Assembly (NCBI GenBank): GCA_964456625.1
Contig: CAYWBO010000003.1
Location: 1 to 64,000, forward strand
Origin: Sulfidibacterium sp964456625
Lineage (GTDB): Bacteria > Bacteroidota > Bacteroidia > Bacteroidales > F082
DNA: 64,000 bases
Reading direction: 5' to 3'
Shown here: positions 32,166-39,621 of the stretch, in pieces
Layout of the letters: every line of letters begins with the position of its first letter
How positions within the stretch are numbered: the stretch's first letter is position 1
Made by a program: the position numbers and the translations under genes
Notes under the pieces: model-generated
Databases searched by the model: none
Told to the model about the DNA's origin: nothing
Seen by the model: only the letters and a program-made list of their open reading frames with translations

Positions 32166-34013
32166 TTATTCGTTTAAAAGGGTGTCGAATTTTGTTTTCA
32201 GTTCAGACACCATAAAAGGCAGCCCTTGTACCTTATTATACTGTTGATATCTGAAATCAGGATGAGTCATCCGCAAATAGTTTGCAAACTGACCCATGTT
32301 GATTTCACAGACAATGATCTTTTTGAATTTTGAAAATACATCATCCACATTTTTGGGCAATGGCATGATGTGTTTAAAATGAGCCAGGCTGATGGATTTG
32401 CCTTCTTCGCGGAGCTCTTCCACAGCGGTGCGCAAAACGCCGAGAGTGCCGCCCCATCCCACAACCAGAACATCACCTTCCGGATCACCTTCTACTTCCA
32501 GGTTGGGAATATAATTTGCAACACGCATCACCTTTTCCTGGCGAAGGTCTGTCATTCTCTGGTGGTTTACAGGATCGTGAGAAACATTACCTGTAATATC
32601 TTCTTTTTCAAGACCTCCCAGGCGATGTCTTAATCCGGGGGTTCCGGCAATAGCCCACTGACGATTCAGCTTTTCAGGATCTCTTTTGTAAGGTTCGTAA
32701 TCCGGATCGTTGGCTTTCGCGATGGGAGGATTAATGTCCGGAAGATCGGCAACTTTCGGAATCTTGAAAACTTCCGAGCCGTTTCCGATGGATCCGTCCG
32801 TCAGCAAAATAACCGGTGTCATGTGTTCCATAGCCAGCTTGGCAGATTCATAGGCCGAATAGAAAGCATCAACAGCGCTGGAAGCAGCAATTACGATCAC
32901 GGGGGCCTCCCCGTTTCTTCCATATAAGGCCTGCATCAGGTCCGATTGTTCCGATTTGGTGGGAAGCCCGGTGGACGGGCCGCCACGCTGAACATCCACA
33001 ATCACCATGGGCAATTCGGTCATCACGGCCAGTCCGATGGCTTCACTTTTCAGTGAAAGTCCCGGGCCGGAAGTGGTGGTCACCGCCAAAGCACCGGCAA
33101 AACTACCTCCGATGGTGGAAACAACCCCTGCAATTTCATCTTCGGCCTGTTGTGTGATGCAGGTAAACTGTTTGTGTTTTGACAGTTCCTGAAGGATGTC
33201 CGTGGCTGGTGTAATAGGATAAGAACCTAAATAAATATTTCTTCCCGAACGTTCTGCAGCGGCCAGAAAACCCCAGGCGGTGGCCAGGTTTCCGGTGACA
33301 TTGCGGTAACGTCCTTTTTCAAGATTTGCTTTTTCAATGCGGAAAGTATTGGTGAATGCTTCCAGGGTTTCAGCATAATTATACCCTGCAGCCAGTACTT
33401 TCTTGTTGGCTTCAACAACGAGCGGATTCTTTTTGAATTTGGTTTCAAAATAGCGATAGGTCTTCGTGTAATCCCTGTTAAACAGATAAAAGATCACACC
33501 GAGGGCAAACATATTTTTGGACTTCAGTGCGGATTTATTATCCAAATCAAGATCTTTTACGGTCTCGCGTGTCATTTCCGTCAGCGGGGCTCTGATGACC
33601 TGGTGATCGATCAGTGAATCGTCTTCCAGTGGATTCGAGGTCCAGCCGGCTTTGTCCAGGTTTTTATCTGTAAAGGAATCACTGTCAACAATGATGATGG
33701 CATCATCCTTAATCCATTTCAAATTTGCTTTCAAAGAGGCGGGGTTCATGGCGACCAGGACGTCTGCTAAATCACCTGTAGTATGAACACTTTTGTGCCC
33801 GAAATGGATCTGAAAACCTGATACCCCCGAGATGGTACCCTGAGGTGCCCGAATCTCGGACGGAAAATCAGGAAAAGTTGCAAAATCGTTTCCTGCAAAG
33901 GCGGTTGAATCTGAGAAAAGGCTCCCGGTTAACTGCATCCCATCCCCGGAATCACCAGCAAATCGAACAACAGCAGACTCCAGTTCAACCACTTTTTCTT
34001 TTTTCGTTGTCAT
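32166..34013 (-). CDS. korA: 2-oxoglutarate:ferredoxin oxidoreductase, alpha subunit with fused gamma domain
   Basis: 615 residues. The N-terminal gamma domain (about 15-200, RFAGDSGDGMQLTGSLFS) binds CoA. The pyrimidine-binding alpha domain begins near 235 and contains the family motif YPITPATD and ITQQAEDEIAGVV; transketolase C-like region at the end (VVGWGGTLGVLRTAVEEL). The gamma-alpha fusion is the normal arrangement of two-subunit oxoacid:ferredoxin oxidoreductases. The gene is divergent from the first ferredoxin gene, sharing a 337-base regulatory region. A TAATTTTG -7-like element lies at 34040-34047 on the minus strand. Confidence 0.93.
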   Translation of the reverse strand: MTTKKEKVVELESAVVRFAGDSGDGMQLTGSLFSDSTAFAGNDFATFPDFPSEIRAPQGTISGVSGFQIHFGHKSVHTTGDLADVLVAMNPASLKANLKWIKDDAIIIVDSDSFTDKNLDKAGWTSNPLEDDSLIDHQVIRAPLTEMTRETVKDLDLDNKSALKSKNMFALGVIFYLFNRDYTKTYRYFETKFKKNPLVVEANKKVLAAGYNYAETLEAFTNTFRIEKANLEKGRYRNVTGNLATAWGFLAAAERSGRNIYLGSYPITPATDILQELSKHKQFTCITQQAEDEIAGVVSTIGGSFAGALAVTTTSGPGLSLKSEAIGLAVMTELPMVIVDVQRGGPSTGLPTKSEQSDLMQALYGRNGEAPVIVIAASSAVDAFYSAYESAKLAMEHMTPVILLTDGSIGNGSEVFKIPKVADLPDINPPIAKANDPDYEPYKRDPEKLNRQWAIAGTPGLRHRLGGLEKEDITGNVSHDPVNHQRMTDLRQEKVMRVANYIPNLEVEGDPEGDVLVVGWGGTLGVLRTAVEELREEGKSISLAHFKHIMPLPKNVDDVFSKFKKIIVCEINMGQFANYLRMTHPDFRYQQYNKVQGLPFMVSELKTKFDTLLNE

Positions 34014-34350
34014 ATAATTTTATTATTAATAAAACACGGCAAAATTAAGGCAATTATTTTCCTATACGCTAATCCGCATCTTTTTTTTTAAAACGATTGA
34101 AATGGGGCTTTTCGGAAAACAACACGTTTTAAAATATCTATATATCAATATATTAAAAAGAAATTGTTAGCAAATCACAGCCCGTTTTTGCTAATTAAAA
34201 CGAGTCTAAATTTGTTTGCTTTATGAGATGTGCCAGTAATTAAGACTGAGTAATAATTAGACCGTCTGTGAATTTTTTATGGCAATCATCTGTTGCTTTA
34301 AAACTTTCATTTTATATTTGTAGTACTTGTAACTTAAAAAATTAACTGCT
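34014..34350. promoter_or_regulatory. Divergent control region, korAB and first ferredoxin
   Basis: 337 bases with no ORF. It holds a minus-strand -7-like element for korA (34040-34047), an AT-rich tract with TATA-like runs (34135-34165), and two promoter candidates for the ferredoxin: TTTG 34187-34190, 16 bases, TAAATTTG 34207-34214, and the closer pair given separately. The upstream one would give a leader of about 130 bases or a separate small RNA. Confidence 0.5.
34293..34320 (+). promoter_or_regulatory. Promoter of first ferredoxin gene
   Basis: TTG at 34293-34295, a 17-base spacer, then TATATTTG at 34313-34320, 30 bases before the start codon. Confidence 0.6.
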
Positions 34351-34524
34351 ATGGCCTATAAAATTGAACCAGATTTATGTACAGCTTGTGGCGCTTGCAT
34401 TGATGAATGTGCTTTTGACGCCATTTCAGATGAAGGTGATGTTTATGTAATTGATCCTGAAAAATGCACCGACGACGCTGCTTGCGTTGATGTTTGCCCT
34501 ACCGAAGCCATTGTTCCGGAGTAA
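34351..34524 (+). CDS. Bacterial 2[4Fe-4S]-type ferredoxin, cluster-II Cys replaced by Asp (copy 1)
   Basis: 57 residues, too short for most ORF cut-offs; read directly. The first motif is complete, CTACGACIDEC with C10, C13, C16 and C20. In the second motif the ligands are C39, then Asp42 where Cys is normal, then C45 and C49: CxxDxxCxxxC. The residue after C20 is Ala, not the usual Pro. An Asp at this position is known from Pyrococcus furiosus ferredoxin, where it ligates a labile iron and allows [3Fe-4S]/[4Fe-4S] conversion. The gene has its own promoter and terminator and is divergent from korA, so an electron-acceptor role for KorAB is likely. Confidence 0.93.
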   Translation: MAYKIEPDLCTACGACIDECAFDAISDEGDVYVIDPEKCTDDAACVDVCPTEAIVPE

Positions 34525-34546
34525 CGGGAAGGTGGAAAGAAATTGA

Positions 34547-34576
34547 AACCCGCATGGACACTTGCGGGTTTTTTTA
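34547..34576 (+). terminator. Terminator of first ferredoxin gene
   Basis: Stem aacccgca/tgcgggtt with an eight-base loop and a T-run. It starts 22 bases after the stop codon, so the gene is transcribed alone. Confidence 0.88.
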
Positions 34577-34634
34577 TTCCTGGCCGTTTCCATTTTTATA
34601 ATTATTATAAATTAAGGAGAAATCCCGATCTGTC

Positions 34635-34665
34635 TTGGCATGAATAGACATTCATCCTATATTTG
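34635..34665 (+). promoter_or_regulatory. Promoter of second ferredoxin gene
   Basis: TTG at 34635-34637, a 20-base spacer and TATATTTG at 34658-34665. The stretch agacattcatc just before the -7 element recurs before the third gene (34983-34993), so promoter and gene were duplicated together. Confidence 0.6.
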
Positions 34666-34695
34666 CCCGATTTTTAAACTTAAAAGTGAAAAGCC

Positions 34696-34866
34696 ATGGC
34701 TTATAAAATTGATCCTGATGCTTGTACAGCTTGCGGAGCTTGTATTGACGAATGTCCTGTAGAAGCCATTTCTGAAGGTGATGTTTACGTAATTGATCCT
34801 GAAAAATGTACAGATGATGGTCTTTGCGCAGATGTTTGCCCTACCGAAGCTATCTCGCAGGCTTAA
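34696..34866 (+). CDS. Bacterial 2[4Fe-4S]-type ferredoxin, cluster-II Cys replaced by Asp (copy 2)
   Basis: 56 residues. First motif intact: C10, C13, C16, C20 followed by Pro. Second motif C38, Asp41 (Cys expected), C44 and C48, again CxxDxxCxxxC. It is closest to copy 3, from which it differs at few positions, mainly CTDDGLC versus CTDCGAC. Ligand change predicts a cluster with an aspartate-ligated or missing iron, hence a different reduction potential from copy 3. The gene lies between its own promoter and terminator. Confidence 0.93.
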   Translation: MAYKIDPDACTACGACIDECPVEAISEGDVYVIDPEKCTDDGLCADVCPTEAISQA

Positions 34867-34886
34867 AAAGCATTGAAAGAAAGATT

Positions 34887-34919
34887 AAATCCCGCTTGTT
34901 TTCCTTGCGGGATTTTTTT
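34887..34919 (+). terminator. Terminator of second ferredoxin gene
   Basis: Stem aatcccgc/gcgggatt followed by seven T, 21 bases after the stop. The same tcccgc stem core is found in the terminators of copies 1 and 3. Confidence 0.88.
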
Positions 34920-34993
34920 GTATCTTAAATTAGTATTTTGGTATTTTTATAAATAAATCGTCTCCGTATCCTCAACCGTAAAGACATTCATCA

Positions 34994-35001
34994 TATCTTT
35001 G
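34994..35001 (+). promoter_or_regulatory. -7 element of third ferredoxin gene
   Basis: TATCTTTG, preceded by the same agacattcatc block as the second gene. No TTG was found at the -33 position, so this promoter may be weaker or need an activator. Confidence 0.45.
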
Positions 35002-35034
35002 CCACGTTTTTAGAAATTTTTAAAACTAATAGCT

Positions 35035-35205
35035 ATGGCATACAAAATAGATCCCGATTTATGTACTGCATGTGGAACATGCATTGACGAATGTCCTGTA
35101 GAAGCCATTTCTGAAGGTGATGTTTATGTAATTGATCCTGATTTGTGCACAGACTGCGGCGCTTGCGCTGATGTTTGTCCTACAGAAGCCATACACCCGG
35201 AATAA
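35035..35205 (+). CDS. Bacterial 2[4Fe-4S] ferredoxin with complete cysteine set (copy 3)
   Basis: 56 residues. All eight ligands are present: C10, C13, C16, C20 followed by Pro, and C38, C41, C44, C48 followed by Pro (CTDCGACADVCP). This is the standard clostridial-type ferredoxin and probably the ancestral form of the cluster. It carries low-potential electrons from enzymes such as KorAB to acceptors like hydrogenases or Rnf, none of which is in the window. It sits between a -7 element and a strong terminator, followed by sucAB. Confidence 0.96.
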   Translation: MAYKIDPDLCTACGTCIDECPVEAISEGDVYVIDPDLCTDCGACADVCPTEAIHPE

Positions 35206-35228
35206 TCTATCCCGGCGAAAGTTTATGG

Positions 35229-35259
35229 ATCCCGCATGAATTGATGCGGGATTTTTTTG
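35229..35259 (+). terminator. Terminator of third ferredoxin gene
   Basis: Stem atcccgcat/atgcgggat with a six-base loop, then seven T. It separates the ferredoxin transcript from sucA. Confidence 0.9.
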
Positions 35260-35364
35260 TACTTTCCCTCTTCGTTTCCAGGCGCAGTGTTGGCGTTGTT
35301 TTCTGGTTAAAGATTGCCATCCGTTGCGTTCTTTAAAATAATTCTAAATAACCTAAATAATTAT

Positions 35365-35372
35365 TACTTTTG
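35365..35372 (+). promoter_or_regulatory. -7 element of sucAB
   Basis: TACTTTTG fits TAnnTTTG and ends 24 bases before the sucA ATG. No clear -33 TTG at the usual spacing. Confidence 0.4.
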
Positions 35373-35396
35373 TCATGTCATTAGCAAGTAAGCAGA

Positions 35397-38252
35397 ATGG
35401 ATAATTACAATTTTTTAAATAGTACGGATCCTGCTGTTATAGAGGAGCTTTACCAGCGATTTAAAGAAAATCCTGAATCTGTAGAAAAAGGCTGGCGTCA
35501 GTTTTTTGAGGGATACGAGTTTGCTCAGAATGCTTATCCGGCCAAAAGATCTGAAAGTTGGGAAACATCAGATGAATTTAAGGTGATCAATCTTTTGATG
35601 GATTACCGCCGTCGTGGTCATCTTTTTACCAAAACCAATCCGGTTCGAAAAAGGCGAGACTACCGTCCGACACTTGATATTGAAAATTACGGCCTGCAGC
35701 AAAGTGATCTGGATCGTGTTTTTTATGCAGGAAATGAAATTGGTATCGGCCCTGTGAAACTCAGGGATATCGTTAACTTTCTGGAAGAAACCTATTGCCG
35801 CTCGCTGGGAGTGGAATACATGTTTATCCGTGACACGGAGATCGTTAGCTGGCTGCGGAATTATTTTGAATCCACACGTAACAGACCTCATTACACCGTT
35901 GAGGAGAAAAAACTGATCCTGAAAAAGCTCAGAAGAGCTGTTTTTCTGGAAAAATTCCTGCAAAAGAAATTTCCCGGACAGAAGCGCTTCTCGCTCGAAG
36001 GTGCCGAAGCCCTGATCCCGGCCCTGGATGCTGTCATGGAAAAAGGGACGGAACTCGGAATAGAAGAATTTATTATTGGCATGTCACACCGCGGAAGGCT
36101 GAACGTACTGGCCAATATTTTGAGAAAGCCTTTCGAAGATATTTTCTCCGAATTCGAAGGTGTGGAATATGAGGACGAAACGTTGCTGGGAGATGTAAAA
36201 TATCACCTCGGTTATACCATCCAACGTAAAACCAGCAAAGGCAAACCGGTTCAGTTCACATTATCTCCCAACCCATCACACCTGGAAGCTGTCGATCCGG
36301 TAGTGGAAGGGATTACCCGTGCAAAAATCGGGGAATATAAAAAGGGAGATGTCAATAAAATTGCGCCTATCCTTATCCATGGTGATTCATCTATGGCCGG
36401 GCAGGGTGTCGTTTATGAAGTGATCCAAATGTCTGGTTTAAAAGGATTTTCAACCGGCGGGACCATCCACCTGGTCATCAACAACCAGGTCGGTTTTACC
36501 ACCGATTATCTGGATGCACGAAGCAGCACCTATTGTACGGATGTCGCCAAGACGATCCTTTCCCCCGTTTTTCATGTCAACGGTGATGATGCGGAAGCCG
36601 TTGTTTTCACAATTCAGCTTGCCATGGAATTCAGGAACCGTTTCCATAACGATGTTTTCATCGACATTCTCTGTTATCGCCGATACGGTCATAATGAAGG
36701 TGATGAACCACGGTTTACGCAGCCCATGCTTTACAAAGCCATCGAAAAACATCCTGATGCGTACAGCATTTACAAGAAGGAACTTTTGGATCAGGGCGTG
36801 ATCACTAAGGAAGAATGTGCCGGTGATGAAGATCATTTCAATGAGAAGCTGGAAGTCAACTATGAAAAATCGAAGACCCATCAGAAGGCCAACATCAACA
36901 GCTTCCTTCAGGATATCTGGAAAGATATTCCCAGGGCTTCGGATAAGGATTTTGTTTCTTCGCCGGATACTTCAATTTCAAAGGAAATGTTGCTGAAAAT
37001 CACGGAAGGAGTGACCCGTCTTCCTGAGCATAAGAATTTTTTCAGAAAAAGCATCCGCCTGCAGCAAAGCAGGAAGGATATGGTTCTGAAAGATAATATG
37101 CTTGACTGGGGTATGGGCGAAATGTTGGCATACGGAAGTCTTGTATTGGAAAAAACACCGGTGCGCATCAGCGGGCAGGATGTGGAAAGAGGCACGTTTT
37201 CGCATCGCCATGCCGTGTTGAGTATCGAAGACTCCAATGAAAAATATGTGCCGTTGAATCATCTGGATAAAGATCAGGCACTTTTTGAAATTTATAATTC
37301 GTCACTTTCGGAATATGGTGTCCTCGGGTTTGAATATGGTTATTCTCTGGCTGCGCCCCATTCGTTGGTGATCTGGGAAGCCCAGTTCGGCGATTTCGCC
37401 AACACAGCCCAGGTGGTCTTTGACCAGTTCCTCAGCAGTGCTGAAGAAAAATGGAATACCATGGACGGACTGGTGGTTCTTTTGCCTCATGGTTTTGAAG
37501 GGCAGGGAGCAGAGCACTCCAGTGCACGCCTGGAACGTTTCCTGATCCTGGCAGCGGAAAACAATATGCAGATCGCCAATTGTACCACTCCGGCTAACTT
37601 CTTCCATTTATTGAGAAGGCAGATACGGCGTCCGTTCCGGAAACCGTTGGTTGTCTTCACGCCCAAGAGCTTGTTGCGTCACCCCAAAGCCGTTTCACCT
37701 GTGGAAAGCTTTACCAAAGGCGGTTTTCAGGAAGTGATAGATGATGCGGAAGCCAGCCCGGAAAAAGTGACACGGGTTGTCCTGTGTTCCGGAAAGGTTT
37801 ACTATGATTTGCTGGCTGAAAAGGAAAAGATCCAAAATGATTCTGTGGCATTGATCCGGATTGAGCAGTTGTATCCATTCCCTGCTGCTGCCATTGACAC
37901 CATTACCAAGAAGTACAAGAAAGCCAAGGATATTGTCTGGACACAGGAAGAGCCTGCCAATATGGGGGCCTGGCAGTTTATTAAAAAAGAAATGGGTGAT
38001 GAATTTAAACTGAAGTTGATAGCCCGTCCGGCCAGTGGAAGCCCGGCTACCGGTTCGTCGAAATTCCATGCCCTCAGTCAGCAAAAAATTGTGGACAAAG
38101 CTTTTTTGGAATGTGATTGCCCGTTCCTTCAGAAGGATTGTGAGATGGTATGTATCGGAAACCGGTGGCAGTCGTTCGAAAAAGAGTTGCATGAGCTGCA
38201 TGTGGACCATGTGGACAGTACATTCCATACCATGAAAAAACCCTTGAAATAA
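35397..38252 (+). CDS. sucA: 2-oxoglutarate dehydrogenase E1 component
   Basis: 951 residues, full length. It decarboxylates 2-oxoglutarate on thiamine diphosphate and passes the succinyl group to the lipoyl arm of E2. The N-terminal E2-binding helix is DPAVIEELYQRFKENPESV. Core motifs: IGMSHRGRLNVLAN, GDSSMAGQGVVYE, the TDP loop NNQVGFTTD and YGHNEGDEPRFTQPMLY, followed by the transketolase-like central region (EAQFGDFANTAQVVFDQF, LLPHGFEGQGAEHSSAR). The stop is 16 bases before sucB. The adjacent korAB performs the same carbon conversion with ferredoxin as acceptor. Confidence 0.97.
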   Translation: MDNYNFLNSTDPAVIEELYQRFKENPESVEKGWRQFFEGYEFAQNAYPAKRSESWETSDEFKVINLLMDYRRRGHLFTKTNPVRKRRDYRPTLDIENYGLQQSDLDRVFYAGNEIGIGPVKLRDIVNFLEETYCRSLGVEYMFIRDTEIVSWLRNYFESTRNRPHYTVEEKKLILKKLRRAVFLEKFLQKKFPGQKRFSLEGAEALIPALDAVMEKGTELGIEEFIIGMSHRGRLNVLANILRKPFEDIFSEFEGVEYEDETLLGDVKYHLGYTIQRKTSKGKPVQFTLSPNPSHLEAVDPVVEGITRAKIGEYKKGDVNKIAPILIHGDSSMAGQGVVYEVIQMSGLKGFSTGGTIHLVINNQVGFTTDYLDARSSTYCTDVAKTILSPVFHVNGDDAEAVVFTIQLAMEFRNRFHNDVFIDILCYRRYGHNEGDEPRFTQPMLYKAIEKHPDAYSIYKKELLDQGVITKEECAGDEDHFNEKLEVNYEKSKTHQKANINSFLQDIWKDIPRASDKDFVSSPDTSISKEMLLKITEGVTRLPEHKNFFRKSIRLQQSRKDMVLKDNMLDWGMGEMLAYGSLVLEKTPVRISGQDVERGTFSHRHAVLSIEDSNEKYVPLNHLDKDQALFEIYNSSLSEYGVLGFEYGYSLAAPHSLVIWEAQFGDFANTAQVVFDQFLSSAEEKWNTMDGLVVLLPHGFEGQGAEHSSARLERFLILAAENNMQIANCTTPANFFHLLRRQIRRPFRKPLVVFTPKSLLRHPKAVSPVESFTKGGFQEVIDDAEASPEKVTRVVLCSGKVYYDLLAEKEKIQNDSVALIRIEQLYPFPAAAIDTITKKYKKAKDIVWTQEEPANMGAWQFIKKEMGDEFKLKLIARPASGSPATGSSKFHALSQQKIVDKAFLECDCPFLQKDCEMVCIGNRWQSFEKELHELHVDHVDSTFHTMKKPLK

Positions 38253-38268
38253 TTAAAGAATTCTCATC

Positions 38269-39564
38269 ATGATAGTTGAAGTTAAAGTTCCGAGTCCGGG
38301 AGAATCCATCAGTGAGGTTCAATTGGCAAACTGGCTGGTCGAAGACGGCCAGCAGGTTGAAAAGGACCAGGACATTGTAGAGATTGATTCCGACAAGGCT
38401 ACCCTGAGCATTGTGGCCGAAGAAAGCGGGAAGATCAAATTCCAGGCCGCAGAAGGCGATACCCTGGCCGTGGGATCTGTTATTGCTACGATCGACACGG
38501 AAGCGGCCGGTACGGTGGTAAAAAAAGAAAAGACTCAGGAAAAAGCGGAAAAACCTGCCGAAGAAAAACCGACCCCCAAAGCGGAAACCAGAGCGCCGGT
38601 TGAGCCTCAGAAAAAAGAATCGGTTCCTGCAAAGAAAGCAGCTCCAGCCGAAGTGGAACTCACTGTTTCGCCGCTGGCAAGAAAGATCATGAAACAGGAA
38701 GGCGTTTCGGATCAGGAATTGCTGGACTTTTTTAAGCATTATCGTTTCGGAAAAGAAGACGTTCAGTTTTATCTTGAAAACAAAGGAAATGTTAAGCCAC
38801 CTCAGCCTCCGACTGTAACCAGCTGGCCGGGGGGACGAGAAACGGCGCATGTAAAAATGAGTATGCTGCGAAAGAAACTGGCCCAGAGGCTGGTTTCGGT
38901 AAAGAACGAAACCGCCATGTTGACCACCTTTAACGAGGTAAACATGACACCGATCATGGAAATCCGCAAAAAGTATAAAGAGGCCTTTCAGAAGAAACAC
39001 GATGTGGGCCTGGGCTTCATGTCGTTTTTCACCAAAGCCGTTACGGAAGCACTCAAACTGTTTCCACAGGTGAACTCCCAGATTTCCGGCGATGAATTCA
39101 TTTCCTTTAAATATGTGGATGTCAGCATCGCGGTAAGTGCCCCCAAAGGATTGGTGGTTCCTGTGATTCGCAATGCCGAGCTGATGAGTCTGGCTGAGAT
39201 TGAAATGGCCATCAAGGAGCTGGCCACCAAAGCCCGCGACAACAAAATTACGCTGGAAGACATGGAAGGCGGCACTTTTACCATTTCCAACGGAGGGGTT
39301 TTCGGTTCGATGATGTCCACTCCTATCATTAACCCGCCGCAAAGTGCCATCCTGGGGATGCACAACATTGTGGAGCGTCCCATTGCCGTGAACGGCAAAG
39401 TGGAGATCCACCCGATGATGTATGTGGCATTGTCTTACGATCACAGGATCATTGACGGCCGGGAATCAGTCAGTTTCCTCGTCAAAGTCAAAGAGATGCT
39501 GGAACACCCCGAAAGGATGCTTTTTGAAGCGAAAGATCCGGTAGAGACATTATTAGGATTATAA
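38269..39564 (+). CDS. sucB: 2-oxoglutarate dehydrogenase E2 (dihydrolipoyl succinyltransferase)
   Basis: 431 residues. A single lipoyl domain (1-77) carries the modified K43 in EIDSDKATL. A Pro/Ala/Glu/Lys-rich linker (85-128) follows, then the peripheral-subunit binding domain with VSPLARKIMKQ, and the catalytic domain with SYDHRIIDGRE at the C-terminus, whose His and Asp are catalytic. It transfers succinyl from the lipoyl arm to CoA. E3 (lpd) is not in the window. It is second in the sucAB operon, ended by a shared terminator. Confidence 0.97.
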   Translation: MIVEVKVPSPGESISEVQLANWLVEDGQQVEKDQDIVEIDSDKATLSIVAEESGKIKFQAAEGDTLAVGSVIATIDTEAAGTVVKKEKTQEKAEKPAEEKPTPKAETRAPVEPQKKESVPAKKAAPAEVELTVSPLARKIMKQEGVSDQELLDFFKHYRFGKEDVQFYLENKGNVKPPQPPTVTSWPGGRETAHVKMSMLRKKLAQRLVSVKNETAMLTTFNEVNMTPIMEIRKKYKEAFQKKHDVGLGFMSFFTKAVTEALKLFPQVNSQISGDEFISFKYVDVSIAVSAPKGLVVPVIRNAELMSLAEIEMAIKELATKARDNKITLEDMEGGTFTISNGGVFGSMMSTPIINPPQSAILGMHNIVERPIAVNGKVEIHPMMYVALSYDHRIIDGRESVSFLVKVKEMLEHPERMLFEAKDPVETLLGL

Positions 39565-39567
39565 AAT

Positions 39568-39605
39568 AAAAAAGCCCCGACATTTATTTGCCGGGGTTTT
39601 TTATG
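39568..39605. terminator. Bidirectional terminator, sucB and serine hydrolase
   Basis: A-rich arm with ccccg, a loop of about 11 bases, then ccgggg and a T-run; one unpaired G interrupts the stem. It lies between converging genes. Confidence 0.8.
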
Positions 39606-39621
39606 GTTTTCAGGCGAAAGC

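Noticed and set aside
34351..35259. Regularly spaced repeats resembling an array
   Set aside because: The repetition is that of three paralogous ferredoxin genes with their terminators, not short direct repeats with unique spacers.
38074..39444. 456-codon minus-strand frame opposite sucB
   Set aside because: It lies antisense to a clear E2 gene with conserved lipoyl and catalytic domains; its protein is rich in His, Phe and Arg as antisense frames are and has no family signature.
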